Of a DNA stretch of 64,000 bases, positions 49,074 through 59,988 are shown one piece after another. The notes beneath the pieces are model-generated. The model had not been told where the DNA came from, did not search any database, and worked only from the letters and a program-made list of their open reading frames with translations. The DNA is taken from NCBI RefSeq assembly GCF_019578655.1, contig NC_063259.1, forward strand, positions 7,180,001 through 7,244,000. The letters are read 5' to 3'. A program made the translations under genes and the position numbers. Position 1 is the first letter of the stretch, and each line of letters opens with the position of its first letter. Source of the stretch: Ricinus communis (lineage: Eukaryota; Streptophyta; Magnoliopsida; Malpighiales; Euphorbiaceae).

Positions 49074-49193
49074 GTGTGTCTTAAGTCCACAAGCATAAAT
49101 CTTTGGCATGCTGGTAGTGGATGTTTAAGGCACATGACGGGCGACAAAAGCTCTTTGTGAATGTCAAAGATTATGATGAAGGCAAGAGTCTTT
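49074..49193 (+). pseudogene. Continuation of the interrupted copia element: protease fragment
   Basis: After the second GTGTG, the plus strand reads WHAGSGCLRHMTGDKSSL (49110-49163), the copia protease region in which family members have a D-S-G triad. Here the Asp codon reads Ala, then there is a stop. It fits directly behind the gag zinc-finger region that ends at 40706. Confidence 0.75.
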
Positions 49194-49288
49194 GTAATTA
49201 TTTAATGTGTTCCTATTAGGTTAAAAAGCCTACAGTGTCGTAGTCCCTAAAGACACTTGGAAGCGTACTCGTAACCATCGTCCACACA
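49194..49288 (+). repeat. Truncated LTR end of a second gag-only gypsy copy
   Basis: 'atgtgttcctattaggttaa', 'gtgtcgtagtccctaaagac' and 'catcgtccacaca' parallel the last 90 bases of the LTRs ending at 42646 and 49073. The rest of that copy is missing. Confidence 0.7.
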
Positions 49289-49757
49289 GTGTATATCGCG
49301 TTTGCGATGCAAAGATCACGCTCGCGACTTATGAGTTAAAAATGAGAAATATGAGATTTTTGCCTAAAACTTTTCACAAAACTTATGCCATAACTTTTAT
49401 GATAACACGTTGATGTAATGGAATACTCAAGAGCTATTTATATTGACAATGAGCAAAACTTGTGTCATTCATAGTAAAGTCAATGCACTATAATATTTAT
49501 ACACATTCAATCAAGTATGCACATTAATTCATATAAACATGCTCATGAATCAAGAGTCTACATCTATCATACTAAGTTCCCTGTTGATGAAATTTAATCT
49601 TTCTTGATTTAAGGGTTTGGTAAATATATCAGTAAGATGGTTATTAGTGTCAATAAATTTTAATACTACATCACCATTTTACACTCAATCTCTTAAAGAA
49701 TGATGCCTAATGTCTATATGCTTACTTATAGTCTTGAATGGGGTTCTTTCATTCGCA
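49289..49757 (-). pseudogene. RNase H end and 3' region of another SIRE-like copia copy
   Basis: It is homologous along its length to 30460-30930. Shared phrases include 'ataaacatgctcatgaatcaa', 'tgtctatatgcttact' and 'gagatttttg'. The minus strand codes for the end of RNase H ('INIKWHFLRD'-like, disrupted). It is cut at 49757 by the gypsy LTR. Confidence 0.75.
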
Positions 49758-49762
49758 CTATC

Positions 49763-51097
49763 TGCACACGAAAAAGTGCACCGATTGTATCAAGTAATAA
49801 AGTGATAAGTAGAGTATCGTTCCACTAGGGACTTAATTGTGAATACTATTTTCACTCATATATTAATGTCTAGCAATCATTGGATTTAGTAATAATTGAA
49901 AGTAAATTAATATTAAGATAAGAATTAAAAAAAATTGGTGTATTAATCAAAGATAAAGCCAAGAGTTAAGTTGGCACTCCAAAAAAATAGGTAATAACCT
50001 TTCTCAAGTGATTAAATCCCTAATTCCTAAGAGGAGGGAAAGGAACCTCTTCTCAAACCCACTCACTTAGGTCATGCATTAAGATTAAAGAACTATGAAA
50101 CTAGAAGATCTTGTAGATCTATCTCTAGTATCCCAATCAATCTTCAATCGCTAAGATGCGACGAATTCATAAATAGTTATCTCTAATCAATTTACGAAAA
50201 TAAATCCCAATTAATACATCGACTTATCAATTGAAATAGATGATTAAGCAATCAAATGAATAAAACAACTCATAAAAAATATTTAATTGCGTTAACTTTG
50301 AATCATTCCATACAATATAAACTAGGGTTCAGCAAAACCCAAATAGCAAGAAGATTAGTTCCTATACATTGCAATAAAGAAATAAAGATTAGGGAAAAAA
50401 GATCTCAAACTGTTTATGGATGATAAGAGATAAAAAAATCTTCAATCTTTGGTCTTCAATCTTGGCAAACAATAATGAAAATGATGTTCTTCCTCTTTCT
50501 CTCTCTAGAAATAAAATAATGACGGCTTTCCAAAACAACCCTAAAATTTCCTTTATATAGTATATTTTTATGATTGACACAGGGACCACATGAGCACTAT
50601 ATGGCCATGTCACATCCCAAGTGTATCCGTGGCTAAACTCTATCTTATAGGTCACACGGGCATGTGAACCACCCATGTGAGCCCAATGCACATTTTGCCT
50701 ATTTTCACTAGGTGACACGGGAAGGAACACAAGTGTGCCATATTCCTATTGCTCTTCCACAATCTGCCATTTTGCTTAACCCACAAGGGAAGGCCATCTG
50801 TGTGTGCTTCCCGAGCCAGAATGATAATTTTCTGCCTCTTTAGTCATTTTTCTCAAAGTTGAGCACATGTAAGTGTCTTCTCATATTATGCTCGTGTGAG
50901 ACTCCAAACCTTGATGCAAATGTATTCTCTTAGCTTGATTCTCATGCTTTTTAATTCCAAATACCTTTCTTCCATGTAATGTCTTCCAAGTATCTAAAAG
51001 AACTGAAAGCCAAGCTCTAAACAAATAAATTAAACTCAATTGGAGGTAAAATCAATATAAAATATAGCTTAATAGTAAGTGCTTTTAGCACTTGTCA
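49763..51097 (-). repeat. 3' LTR of gypsy element B (1,335 bp)
   Basis: On the minus strand it begins TGACAAGTGCTAAAAGC and ends TTTTTCGTGTGCA. On its right is a polypurine tract, 'cgagtgtgggggaaatt' (minus, 51098-51114), preceded by 'ttgaggacaag'. A minus-strand TATA (ACTATATAAAGG, near 50550-50562) and a U5 phrase 'tccctagtggaacgat' are present. On the left, 'ctatc' (49758-49762) is the expected target-duplication half. Confidence 0.8.
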
Positions 51098-52300
51098 AAT
51101 TTCCCCCACACTCGAGCAATTTCTTGTCCTCAAGCAAATTGAATAATATCAAGAACTTGAAATGATAGGTTCTCTCCTCAACACTTAGACATCAAATAAT
51201 TTAGAAGTCAATCATTATGAAAACACAACCTAGAATCATTAGTCAAGAAATGATCCTCGAATGATAAAGCACAAAGTAGGGTATTCTTATAATAGGAAGC
51301 AAGGAAAATCAAAGACTTGAAATCTAAAGCTTGGGAAATGAGCATTATTTTCAAACAACTCAAACTTTGAAGAGATAGAATTAAGGATTTTTCCTCAAGT
51401 ACTAAACAAATTCCTCATGATGCATAAGTACTTATTATTTTTATTTTTTGAAAATGATTCAGTTTGAGCATATTTGAAATTCTTATTCTAGCCTTTTGAT
51501 GCGAGTGTAGACATTTGTGATACCGACCTCCGGTTACTCAGCTAGAGTCACAATTCCAAAGATATTATCATATTTTCTTTTTGATTTGTCACTTTTCTGT
51601 TTCTTTATGTTGGACCTTTTTTAAGAAAAGAGGAATAGAGTACAAATCACTTAATTGATTGTAAAATGATCATGCAATAACTACCAATTAAAAACCCTAG
51701 TAAGAGAGTAAAATTCAATTCTCAAATTAAGACCAAATCAACTAAAATGTAAATAAATGAATGATTACCCAAATTATCTTTAACCTATGCATTCGAGAGA
51801 AAATAAATCATAACAAAATCTTAATAAAATTTAATAAGCTTGAAAGAAAAATCAGTTGCTAATAGACAAAATAGAAAATAGAACAAAATAAACCCTTCCT
51901 CCATACTTATTGGACAAATTGTCTTAAATGTGTCTGTATATATCATGAAAACAAAAGAGGAGAAAGGTTTTCTTAGGATCAAATAATTTGCATAACTCGG
52001 AGTCCAAATCCAATCCATGAGGCATTATTTAACTAGCACAAATTGAAAATATTGCAAAGGTAAAAGTAATAGATAACCATTCGATCATAATAATGAACTA
52101 AACTAAGAATATCTAAAAAAACTATTAAAACTATTAAACAAAACCAAATAATGTACCTAACAAGAAAATAAATATGTATAGAAATTAAATAGCATTCCAA
52201 TTCAAAAATAAAACAAAACTTAATAAATAAAAGCAAAAGCTAAACAAAGCAAAGAAAATTGTCTAAATGATCTATAGAATAATATAAAAAGAAATAAGAC
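51098..52300 (-). other. 3' noncoding region of element B
   Basis: AT-rich. The minus strand carries the conserved 'ttgaggacaag' phrase (about 51123-51133) next to the polypurine tract. Three openings of 65-68 codons in 51821-52446 are chance. Confidence 0.6.
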
Positions 52301-55300
52301 TTATCCCTCCATGCCACCATCATCATCATCGATGTCATCTTCCTCCATATTGCTATCGTCGAAATTAACATCATCGACCACAATTCCATCATTAGCTTGC
52401 ACTTGATGTGCTTGATGGAAACTCGGTGGAGGCCTTGACGAGGCATAGCCTTGCGACTGCCAATAATGCATCATTGAGTTTTGGAGCCAATCCATGCTCA
52501 TTTGCTAATGAGCAACATCTCTTGTTGGTTTTGAAGCACACCCATCATTTGATTTGATTATAGAACAACTTGTTACCCAACATTGAAGCCCATGCATTTG
52601 CATTTCCAGCTTATAAATTTACTGCTCAAACTCAATCTCATCTGTTCGAACAAAATTATAGGCCATCCAGTCCTTATATGGCTCACCTCCATTAAGTGGA
52701 GGATAGAAAGAGGAAAAGGAAGGTCGATCAGTTGGAGGGCTAGCTGATGCACCTGTGGTATTTGTGGTGAATGCTGGTGGTTCAAATCGCAAATCAAATT
52801 GAAAGTCGTCTTGTTAGAATATGCCCTAAAGACAAAGAATGGTCAGATGATTTATGTTAATTTATACATTATAGTGGATGGCATACAATTATACTAAAGG
52901 CAACATTTGACTCTAATAGTACGAGGAGTCGAGTATTATCAAAGAATAATCCAAACCATTAGAGATGAACACCATGGAATTTAAACGCAAATGTAAGAGA
53001 AATTATAAAGCGAGTTTATAATGATGAGGTCCTCATTACATATGTTCCTAAACTTTGTTCATAGTTGATGTTTGATCAAGAATCATATATTGATCATTAG
53101 ATTTTGATCAAATGCTCGAGACTACCATAAAGTGTTATCACTTACTTATGAAGTAAGCAATCTCTATCATAAGGTTAAGGAATAGGGATGCCGAGATAAG
53201 CATATGGGTACTTGTTACAAGAACAAGTTCATTGAACATGACCCCAATGAGTAGTCCCTATGAACTTTACCCAAGTGTAGATGGATATAGTTTTATGATA
53301 ATTATGTAAGACATGATCCTTAGACTTGAGATAGCAGTGTATTATCTTATATAAGGATTACTATACTTTGATACTATCTTATGTTCTCTTATCCATGGAG
53401 CTCAACGATAGTCATTGGATATAGTAAGAGTCATCTCATGATAATAAGTTATCAATAAAGAATTCATTACCCAAGGTAATATGTCATGGGACCTTATCCT
53501 GATTATTCTTGATATGCTTTAACATGGAAATCCTTGGCCAAAGTTGTCTGAATGAAGATTATGAAAAGTGTTTCATAGATCTTATCCAAGATGTTACATG
53601 TAATTATGAACAATAAATATAATTGGTTTAATTATAGAGTTGACACTTGCATCCATGCTTTATGAATCAATTGGTATAAAAGTACAATAAAAGGATTAAA
53701 TTACATTATAAGATTATTCATTGCAAAAGTTGATTAAAGCACTATAGTCATTCCTACACATTTGAGTGGTCATGATGCATTACTAGATGCCAATCTTGAT
53801 ATATGGATATGGATTAAGTTACATTAGAGAATTAACATTGACTTAAAGAGTTTAATTCATAGTCCATATTCATTCCTAGAATGTTAAGAACTTTTTGGGT
53901 CACACACAAATAGGCTTTAAGTGAGAGTTAAAATGAGGCTTTAAGCTTTGGGCTTAAGCTCATATATATTGGGCCTAATTAAAGGTTAATTAATTAAGAG
54001 CTAATGGGCCTTGTATAATGGGCATATGATGGATTATTATCCATTTATTAGTTCTTATACTAATTAAAGTCCATTTAGGAAAACAAAGCCCAACTTAAAG
54101 TATGTTAGGATTTTATAGAAATCCTAAACCTATAAGGACTCTGATTAAAGGCTATATATATAGAAAGAGATGCATATGGAGCGGCAAGGTTAAGGAAAGA
54201 AGTTGGTTGCACATCTAAGAGAGAAAAAAGTTTTCTTTGAGATACATACCCTAGGTGAATCAATCAATAAGGTTAATTGATTCATCCCCCTTGCTTGGAA
54301 CTAGCATTCAATCTCCAACATCTCTTCTCAATCTCTTAAAAGTGGTTTAGTGAAATCTTTGCTTAGAAGGTTGTGTGGATCATGAAAAGAGGCTGGTCAC
54401 TTGAGTAGCTTTAAAGCATATCAATCATTCTTGAAGAATCAAAAATCAATAAAAAAAGAAGCATTCCTTGGATTGATAAAAAATTTCCTTTGTAAGCTTC
54501 TCCATCTTTTACTTATTTTGTGTTATGACTATCTTAATCAATAAGATCCTTAGTAGGAACTAAGAAAAACTTAAATTACTTCCGTTGTGCATTTCAGTAT
54601 ATTTTAATATCAATTCTCAACACTTCTTACAAGGAGGTATGGTATGCAAGATCCACTTGTCTTTATCCATGCAGTGCAAGGTTTCTAGGCCCATCAACTT
54701 AGGCAATCCATACAAGGTCATTGCCAATAATCCATATAAATTACCTAGATTGTTTGCAAGCATTGTGATATACATACCTTCACAGAAAAATAACCTTTGT
54801 CCAACTTCTTAGCCTGCTTAAGCAAATAAACTAGCAAACATAAGGCAACATTACACCAAATACCCTCTTCAAAGCATATCAAATAAAATAAATCTTGTTG
54901 GGTGCAATGCCCACCACTCTGACCTCTACCCGTTATTATTGTAGTCAATAAGAAGTGCATAAATCTCAAGAGCAAAGAATAAAATGCAGAAGCTTTAGAT
55001 TTAGAGGTAACATACCTAGGCACATTAGGTGCTAATTTTGCCTACACACCCTTCGGAGTACGGTTACCAAAGAATTTGAAGGGTGCATGAGGGTAGTCAT
55101 CAGATTCCACCTCCTCCTCTGTGTATATTCCTATAGCAATAGCAAACCCGTTAACTGACAAATCGTAGTACTTTCTTCTTAATCAAAACTTGATCGTTTT
55201 CCCTGTATGATCGCCTTTAAGCAAACTTCAAAATGCAAGGTGCAGAAAAACTCAAGTGTGATCTCTCTATAAGTGGGCTGTGAGATTTCAAAGGACTTCT

Positions 55301-55682
55301 TCCAAGCCGGTTGGTTTACCTAACCCCTTAATTGCTTTTCAAAACCAATAGAGCACATGAAGTCCCAATCATAGTGACAAGTGGGGCAAAACCTCTTGTT
55401 GGCTAAATTTTCAAATTATGCCCTTGATATGTTATTACTAAATTGGATTGAAGGATGATTTTGGTCAAAATATACCAAGGGGGTAGCCGAAGAAGGTGCT
55501 TGAGAAGAAGAAACCCACTCCTTGGGCATTTGGCAAGGACTTGAGAAGGGGTTCTCTGTTTTGGAGCACTTTTCTTTAGACCTATTATGGAGAAGGAGAA
55601 TAATGATCAAAGGAATGAAGAAAAGGAAGAGATGAGAGTGATTATGATAATTTCTAAGAGTAAAATGGTGTTTACAGGGCAA
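52300..55682 (-). pseudogene. Extra ORF of gypsy element B (plant 'transposon protein' type), split by a solo LTR
   Basis: N-terminal part 55682-55100: SKTENPFSSPCQMPKEWVSS, then CHYDWDFMCSIGFEKQLRG and REITLEFFCTLHFEVCLKA. Core at 55023-54745: SKSKASAFYSLLLRFMHFLL, TTIITGRGQSGGHCTQQDLF, LICFEEGIWCNVALCLLVYL. The solo LTR at 52812-54622 interrupts it. The C-terminal part resumes at 52805 with Pro/Ser-rich sequence and ends at 52304 in an acidic tail (DDVNFDDSNMEEDDIDDDDG). It lies between integrase (57560-58638) and the 3' LTR, an unusual place for gag. A minus-strand TATA-like TTATAAATAG (55771-55780) stands about 90 bp upstream. Several stops are present. The function is unknown. Confidence 0.55.
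52812..54622 (+). mobile_element. Solo copia-type LTR inside element B
   Basis: TGTTAGAATATGCCC...TTCTCAACA, 1,811 bp. It is flanked by cgtct (52807-52811) and cttct (54623-54627), a target duplication with one mismatch. It contains a TATA-like 'ggctatatatatagaaag' (54149-54166). Neither a polypurine tract nor a primer site adjoins it. Removing it joins two parts of the extra ORF. Orientation is inferred from TATA position and terminal sequence. Confidence 0.75.
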
Positions 55683-55770
55683 AATAATGGGAAAAGAAGA
55701 AGAAAAGATGAAAGAGATTTGAGAGAAAAGAGTGCAAGCTAGGGTTTATGAGGAAAGAATGAAGAACAAC

Positions 55771-56110
55771 CTATTTATAAAAATAGAATTAATGTGCCAT
55801 ATGGGAAGAGACACAGTCGTGTGCTCCCCATGTGGCATCTTTAACTTAATCTTCATTTTTGAAATTTGAATCCACATGGGAGGGACACGGGCGTGTCACC
55901 TCCCTATCTCAAATGAATTTGCTTTAAGTGTTGTTGAGCACGTCACACGGCTGCATGACATGGGCATGCACCCTCCCCATGTTAAGCAATCTAGTTTTAA
56001 TTAGGTTTAGTGTATTTTAATATGAGGGCACAAGCGTGTCACCTCCTCGTGTTAAAGCAATTTACTTTGATATATTTTGCCTAGTCCATACGACGTGTTG
56101 ACGTTACCGT
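55771..56110 (-). promoter_or_regulatory. LTR-U3-like promoter segment upstream of the extra ORF
   Basis: It contains TTATAAATAG (minus, 55771-55780) and, further upstream, 'acacagtcgtgtg', 'acacgggcgtgtc' and 'cacacggctgcatgac'. These are the same kind of palindromic GC islands seen in the gypsy LTRs of this window. This suggests a promoter for the downstream ORF, or an embedded LTR fragment. Confidence 0.35.
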
Positions 56111-56389
56111 GTGGCGCAATCTTTATAATAGTTTTCCTACATTTTCCTAAACCTAAGCACCTAATCAACCTTCCCATGCTTTATTTTAGTCAAAACACAA
56201 ATAAAAATCAAATAATAATGAAAACACTACCAAATAACAAATAAAATTGAATTGAACTAAATAAAACATCATTGATAAGTAAAAAGAAACTTCAAAAACA
56301 AAGGACTTTTTACTCAAACCTTAAACTAAAGAAAAAAAATAAATCAAATAGCCAAAAGAAAATTTAGTCTATTAAAATCAGTAATCTAA

Positions 56390-56996
56390 ACATAATTCTA
56401 ATTCTTATATCTAAAGTCTTCACACTGACTTCAATTGACAGCCTTCACCTTTCTTAACTATAGAAGGTTGTTCAAGCTTTTTTGGACGTTGTCATCCCAT
56501 TTTTGGTGTTGAAATAGCATAAGTATGCTTCTTAAGGTGTCCTCGCGGTCTTAGTGTAGGAGGAGTGGCTTCCCTCCCTTCTCAATCATTAGACTCACTA
56601 GGATCACTCTCTATACTATTATCAGATTTTGCAGCTTCATCTTAAGTGTTTGTCTTTATAAAGATTTCTCTCTTGATAAGCTCTTTCAAAGCGTTCATTC
56701 TCCACTATTTCATCTAAAGAGTAAACATGCTCGCTGGGCTTAGGTTATGCTCTTTGATAAGCTAAAATAGCAATAAATTCTTCTAGTCTTGGATCCCCTC
56801 TTCCTATAGTATGGCACCCATCTGTTTTAGGAGATGATGAATGGGGCTTAAGAAAATCTCACTTCCCAAACTTAGCTGGATATGGGTGGGTGATCTTTTG
56901 TGACGTGGGATGGTGATTTCGATGTAAGCCTACCACTAGTTGGTGATGGTGATGGGAAGAAGGAACATTGTACATATGAATATCCCTAGAACTCAT
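56390..56996 (-). pseudogene. Small unknown ORF after integrase in element B
   Basis: The ATG at 56996 starts MSSRDIHMYNVPSSHHHHQL and continues ...GLHRNHHPTSQKITHPYPAK to a stop near 56859. The frame continues past the stop with GCHTIGRGDPRLEEFIAIL and DEIVENERFERAYQERN before further stops. A TATA-like CTATAAATAG (minus, 57049-57058) lies about 55 bp upstream. I recognise no family. Its position after pol and before the next ORF recalls accessory ORFs of Tat elements. It could also be a captured gene fragment. Confidence 0.4.
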
Positions 56997-57559
56997 GGCT
57001 ATGGAAAAAGTAGGAAAAATGTAAAATCTAGAGAGAATAGAGAGATTTCTATTTATAGAGCTAATCACAAGAGTTATAATTCTTATTGAAATTGAAAGAG
57101 CAATTATAATAATATTAGGATTCTAGTCATCTTAATAAAACTAAACTACTAATCTTAAAGAAAAAAGAAAAAGAAAGGTAATTAAAATACAACTACCAGT
57201 TCTAACTAACTAAAACACTAATATCCTTATTGGATCCAATTAAAATTAAAATGGGTTAAAACCTATGAAATTAAACTAAGACCCAATTGAATGGGGTATA
57301 TTGAGCCTATTATTCCTTAGACATAAAAATTTTCATAACCATGACATAATTAACTGATAAAAAATAAAAAATGGTCATATCATAAAAGTAAAATAAATAA
57401 ACATGAAACTAAAGAGTAAGTTGCCTCCTACCGAGCTTCTTTTATGTCACCTTAGCTAAACATCTAGTTATTTTCTCATATTGACTCGAGAAGTTGTAAA
57501 ACTTCTTTTTCTAAATCAAACTCTCCTCCAAGATACAATTTTAATCTATGGCCATTCAC

Positions 57560-58638
57560 TTTAAACTCACCTATTTCAGGATGTGTTAGCTCAACTGCTC
57601 CATATGGAAAAACTTTTTTAACCACAATCGGACTTGACCAACGTGATTATAACTTGCTTGGAATAGTCAAAGTCACAAATTGAATAAAAGTACCTTATCT
57701 CAAGTTTGAAACTCCCTTCTTGGGTTAATTCAAGAATCATGCCATCTCTTCATGCATTCATTGGTTAGACGAACATTCTCATATGCATCTAGCCGCCATT
57801 CATCCAGCTTATTAGCTTGTAATTTCTTTTTCAAACTTGCACTAGCTAGATCAAGGTTAACCTATTTAATAGCCTAAAAAGCTTAATGCTTAATCTCAAC
57901 AGGTAGATGGCAATATCTCCCATACACTAACCTATAAGGACTAGCGCCTAAGGCCGTTTCAAAAGTAGTCCTATAAGCCCACATGGCATCATCAAGTTTC
58001 ATAGACCAATCCTTCCTAGACCACTCGACAATCTTCTCAAGAATTCTCTTGAGCTCTCTATTTGTGTTTTCTACTTGGCCACTAGTTTGAGGATGATAGA
58101 GGGTGGCTAATTTATATGTGACGCTAACCTTTCTTAACACTTTCTTTAGTTGTCATTGTAAAAGTGTGTACCCTTATCTTTTTCAAGAATTGTACTACTA
58201 TTCTAGCATTATTGCAAGGCAAAGCTTGTGCCTCGGCCCATTTAGAAAAATAGTCGATGTTTTTATTACCAAAAGTAGGACATGGTCCCATAAAGTCGAT
58301 GCCCCATACATAAAAAATCTCACATTCAAGTACACTGTTTTAGGGCATCTTATTACGAGATGAAATATTACCTGTACATTGGCAATGATCACATTCTGGC
58401 ACAAATGATTGGCTATCCTTGAATATAGTTGTCTAATAAAACCTTGATTCTAGTACTTTTGAGCTACTCTGCTTGCTCCATAATGTCCTCTAACAGGTCC
58501 ATTATAGAAATGACCAAGAATGTTCAAAGATTCTAGCCATGCCGCACATCTCTTTATTATCCTCTCAACATATATTTTAAATGGGAAAGGATCTTCTAAG
58601 AAGTAATATTTCAAATTAGCAAAATGATGGGCTACTTA
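57560..58638 (-). pseudogene. Ty3/gypsy (Athila/Tat-like) integrase remnant of element B
   Basis: Minus-strand order: H2C2-like zinc region with GHYGASRVAQKY (about 58490-58460) and CDHCQCTGNIS-like (near 58390); core start VWGIDFMGPCPTFGNKNID (about 58290-58250); core end (58140-57883) with [40 protein letters not shown] and [20 protein letters not shown]. The C-terminal RREF...VLLF-like part follows (57740-57560). An internal deletion after 'GNKNI' removes much of the catalytic core, and stops occur. Element A's LTR cuts it at 58638/58639. Confidence 0.85.
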
Positions 58639-59988
58639 TGCAACCTACACCTAAGGCAGTGAACCTATCGATGTGGCCTAGCACTAGTGAGTATTAAGGT
58701 CGTATCCCTAGAGATCGGGTGAACCTAGAGTTACTACTGTTCACTATGTTATCTAGTCTGAAATAGAGTGTGAGAAGTCTAAATTAATTAACTAATGATT
58801 ATGAATGCAAATAAAGGAACTTGCTACCCGTGCCTAAATCCTGAATCGAACTCGACTCCTCTCTCGAGCTCACTTAGTTCCTAAACCTGCACTAACCTAA
58901 GGGAATCTCTTCCTATCAGATTATTATAGATTAGCATTAAGCGTGATTTAGATCTATTAAGAGTTGTTAATTCTTAATCCGGCGAGTGAATTAACCTTAT
59001 CTCTAAGTGTTAACTACCAGTTCTTACTATTCAATTTCCAGTTGTAACAAGCATTTCTCAATGTCAAGAAACAACCCAAAAGATAATTAATTCAATGTCT
59101 CAAATTAACTGAATCAAACTTTATTACTGAATAGCAAAAAGATTACAAGAATGGCAATTACAAATCTAACAACTAAGCACAATCCATCAACAATAAGGAC
59201 CCCAATGGGTTCAAAAGATCTAGCTACTCATGTTCATAGTTAAAGCAAAATAAGGAACAAATAAGGAAAAGAAAATTGAAGGCATGTACACCCTTCTCTT
59301 TCAAGTTGGATGAGAAACCTTAATTTTCCAATCCAAAATATCAAACCCCAATTTGCCTCTTGAATGCTCCCAAATGTTGTTTTGATCCTCAAATCGATGT
59401 TGAAAACCAGTGTAATCCTCCCTCAATTGATAAATTTGATCTCCCAAGGTCGACAATTGAGGTATAGAAAATAAGTGAATTGAGTGAACATTGGAATTAG
59501 GTCAGAGAAATCGAGCCTCCTCTAAAAAAATTGAACTTTAGCCTATATAGTCTCTTCAACACGACCGTTGTCAAGCTTGTGCTGGTCAGCACGGGCGGAG
59601 TCCAGGCCGTGCTGAGCCCTAGGGTTCCGTTGTGTTGACCTTTTCCAGGCCGTGCCCAAGTCGGTGCTGAGCCACCACGGCCTGTGGTGGAGGCCGTGGT
59701 GGCTACTGAAACTGTGCCGAAAGGCACTCTTAGAAGGCAGCTGGTTGGCAATTCAGCATGGCCGGAGTCCAGGCCGTGCTCAATCCTTAGGGTGCTAGTT
59801 CTCACCCAATTTGATGGATTTTGGTCCGTAATCACGCGTATTTCCCTCGATTGTTAATAGTGTCCATCGAAAATGACCTGAAACGAGAAAGGAAATAAAA
59901 GACAGGTGATTCTAGCATAAAACGAGATAATCATGCATAAAAATGTAAACAATTTGGCATGAAAACATGTGTAGTATGATGCCTATCA
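58639..59988 (-). repeat. 3' LTR of gypsy element A (1,350 bp)
   Basis: The minus strand begins TGATAGGCATCATAC and ends GTGTAGGTTGCA. The polypurine tract 'aagtgtggggtgatt' is at 59989-60003. A TATA-like GACTATATAGGC is at 59541-59552. U3 (59550-59780) is packed with 'aggccgtgct'/'agcacgg' elements. The left border falls inside element B's integrase; 'actta' (58634-58638) is the expected target-duplication half. Confidence 0.8.

Noticed and set aside
50389..50730. 113-codon minus-strand ORF
   Set aside because: It lies entirely within the 3' LTR of element B, around its promoter.
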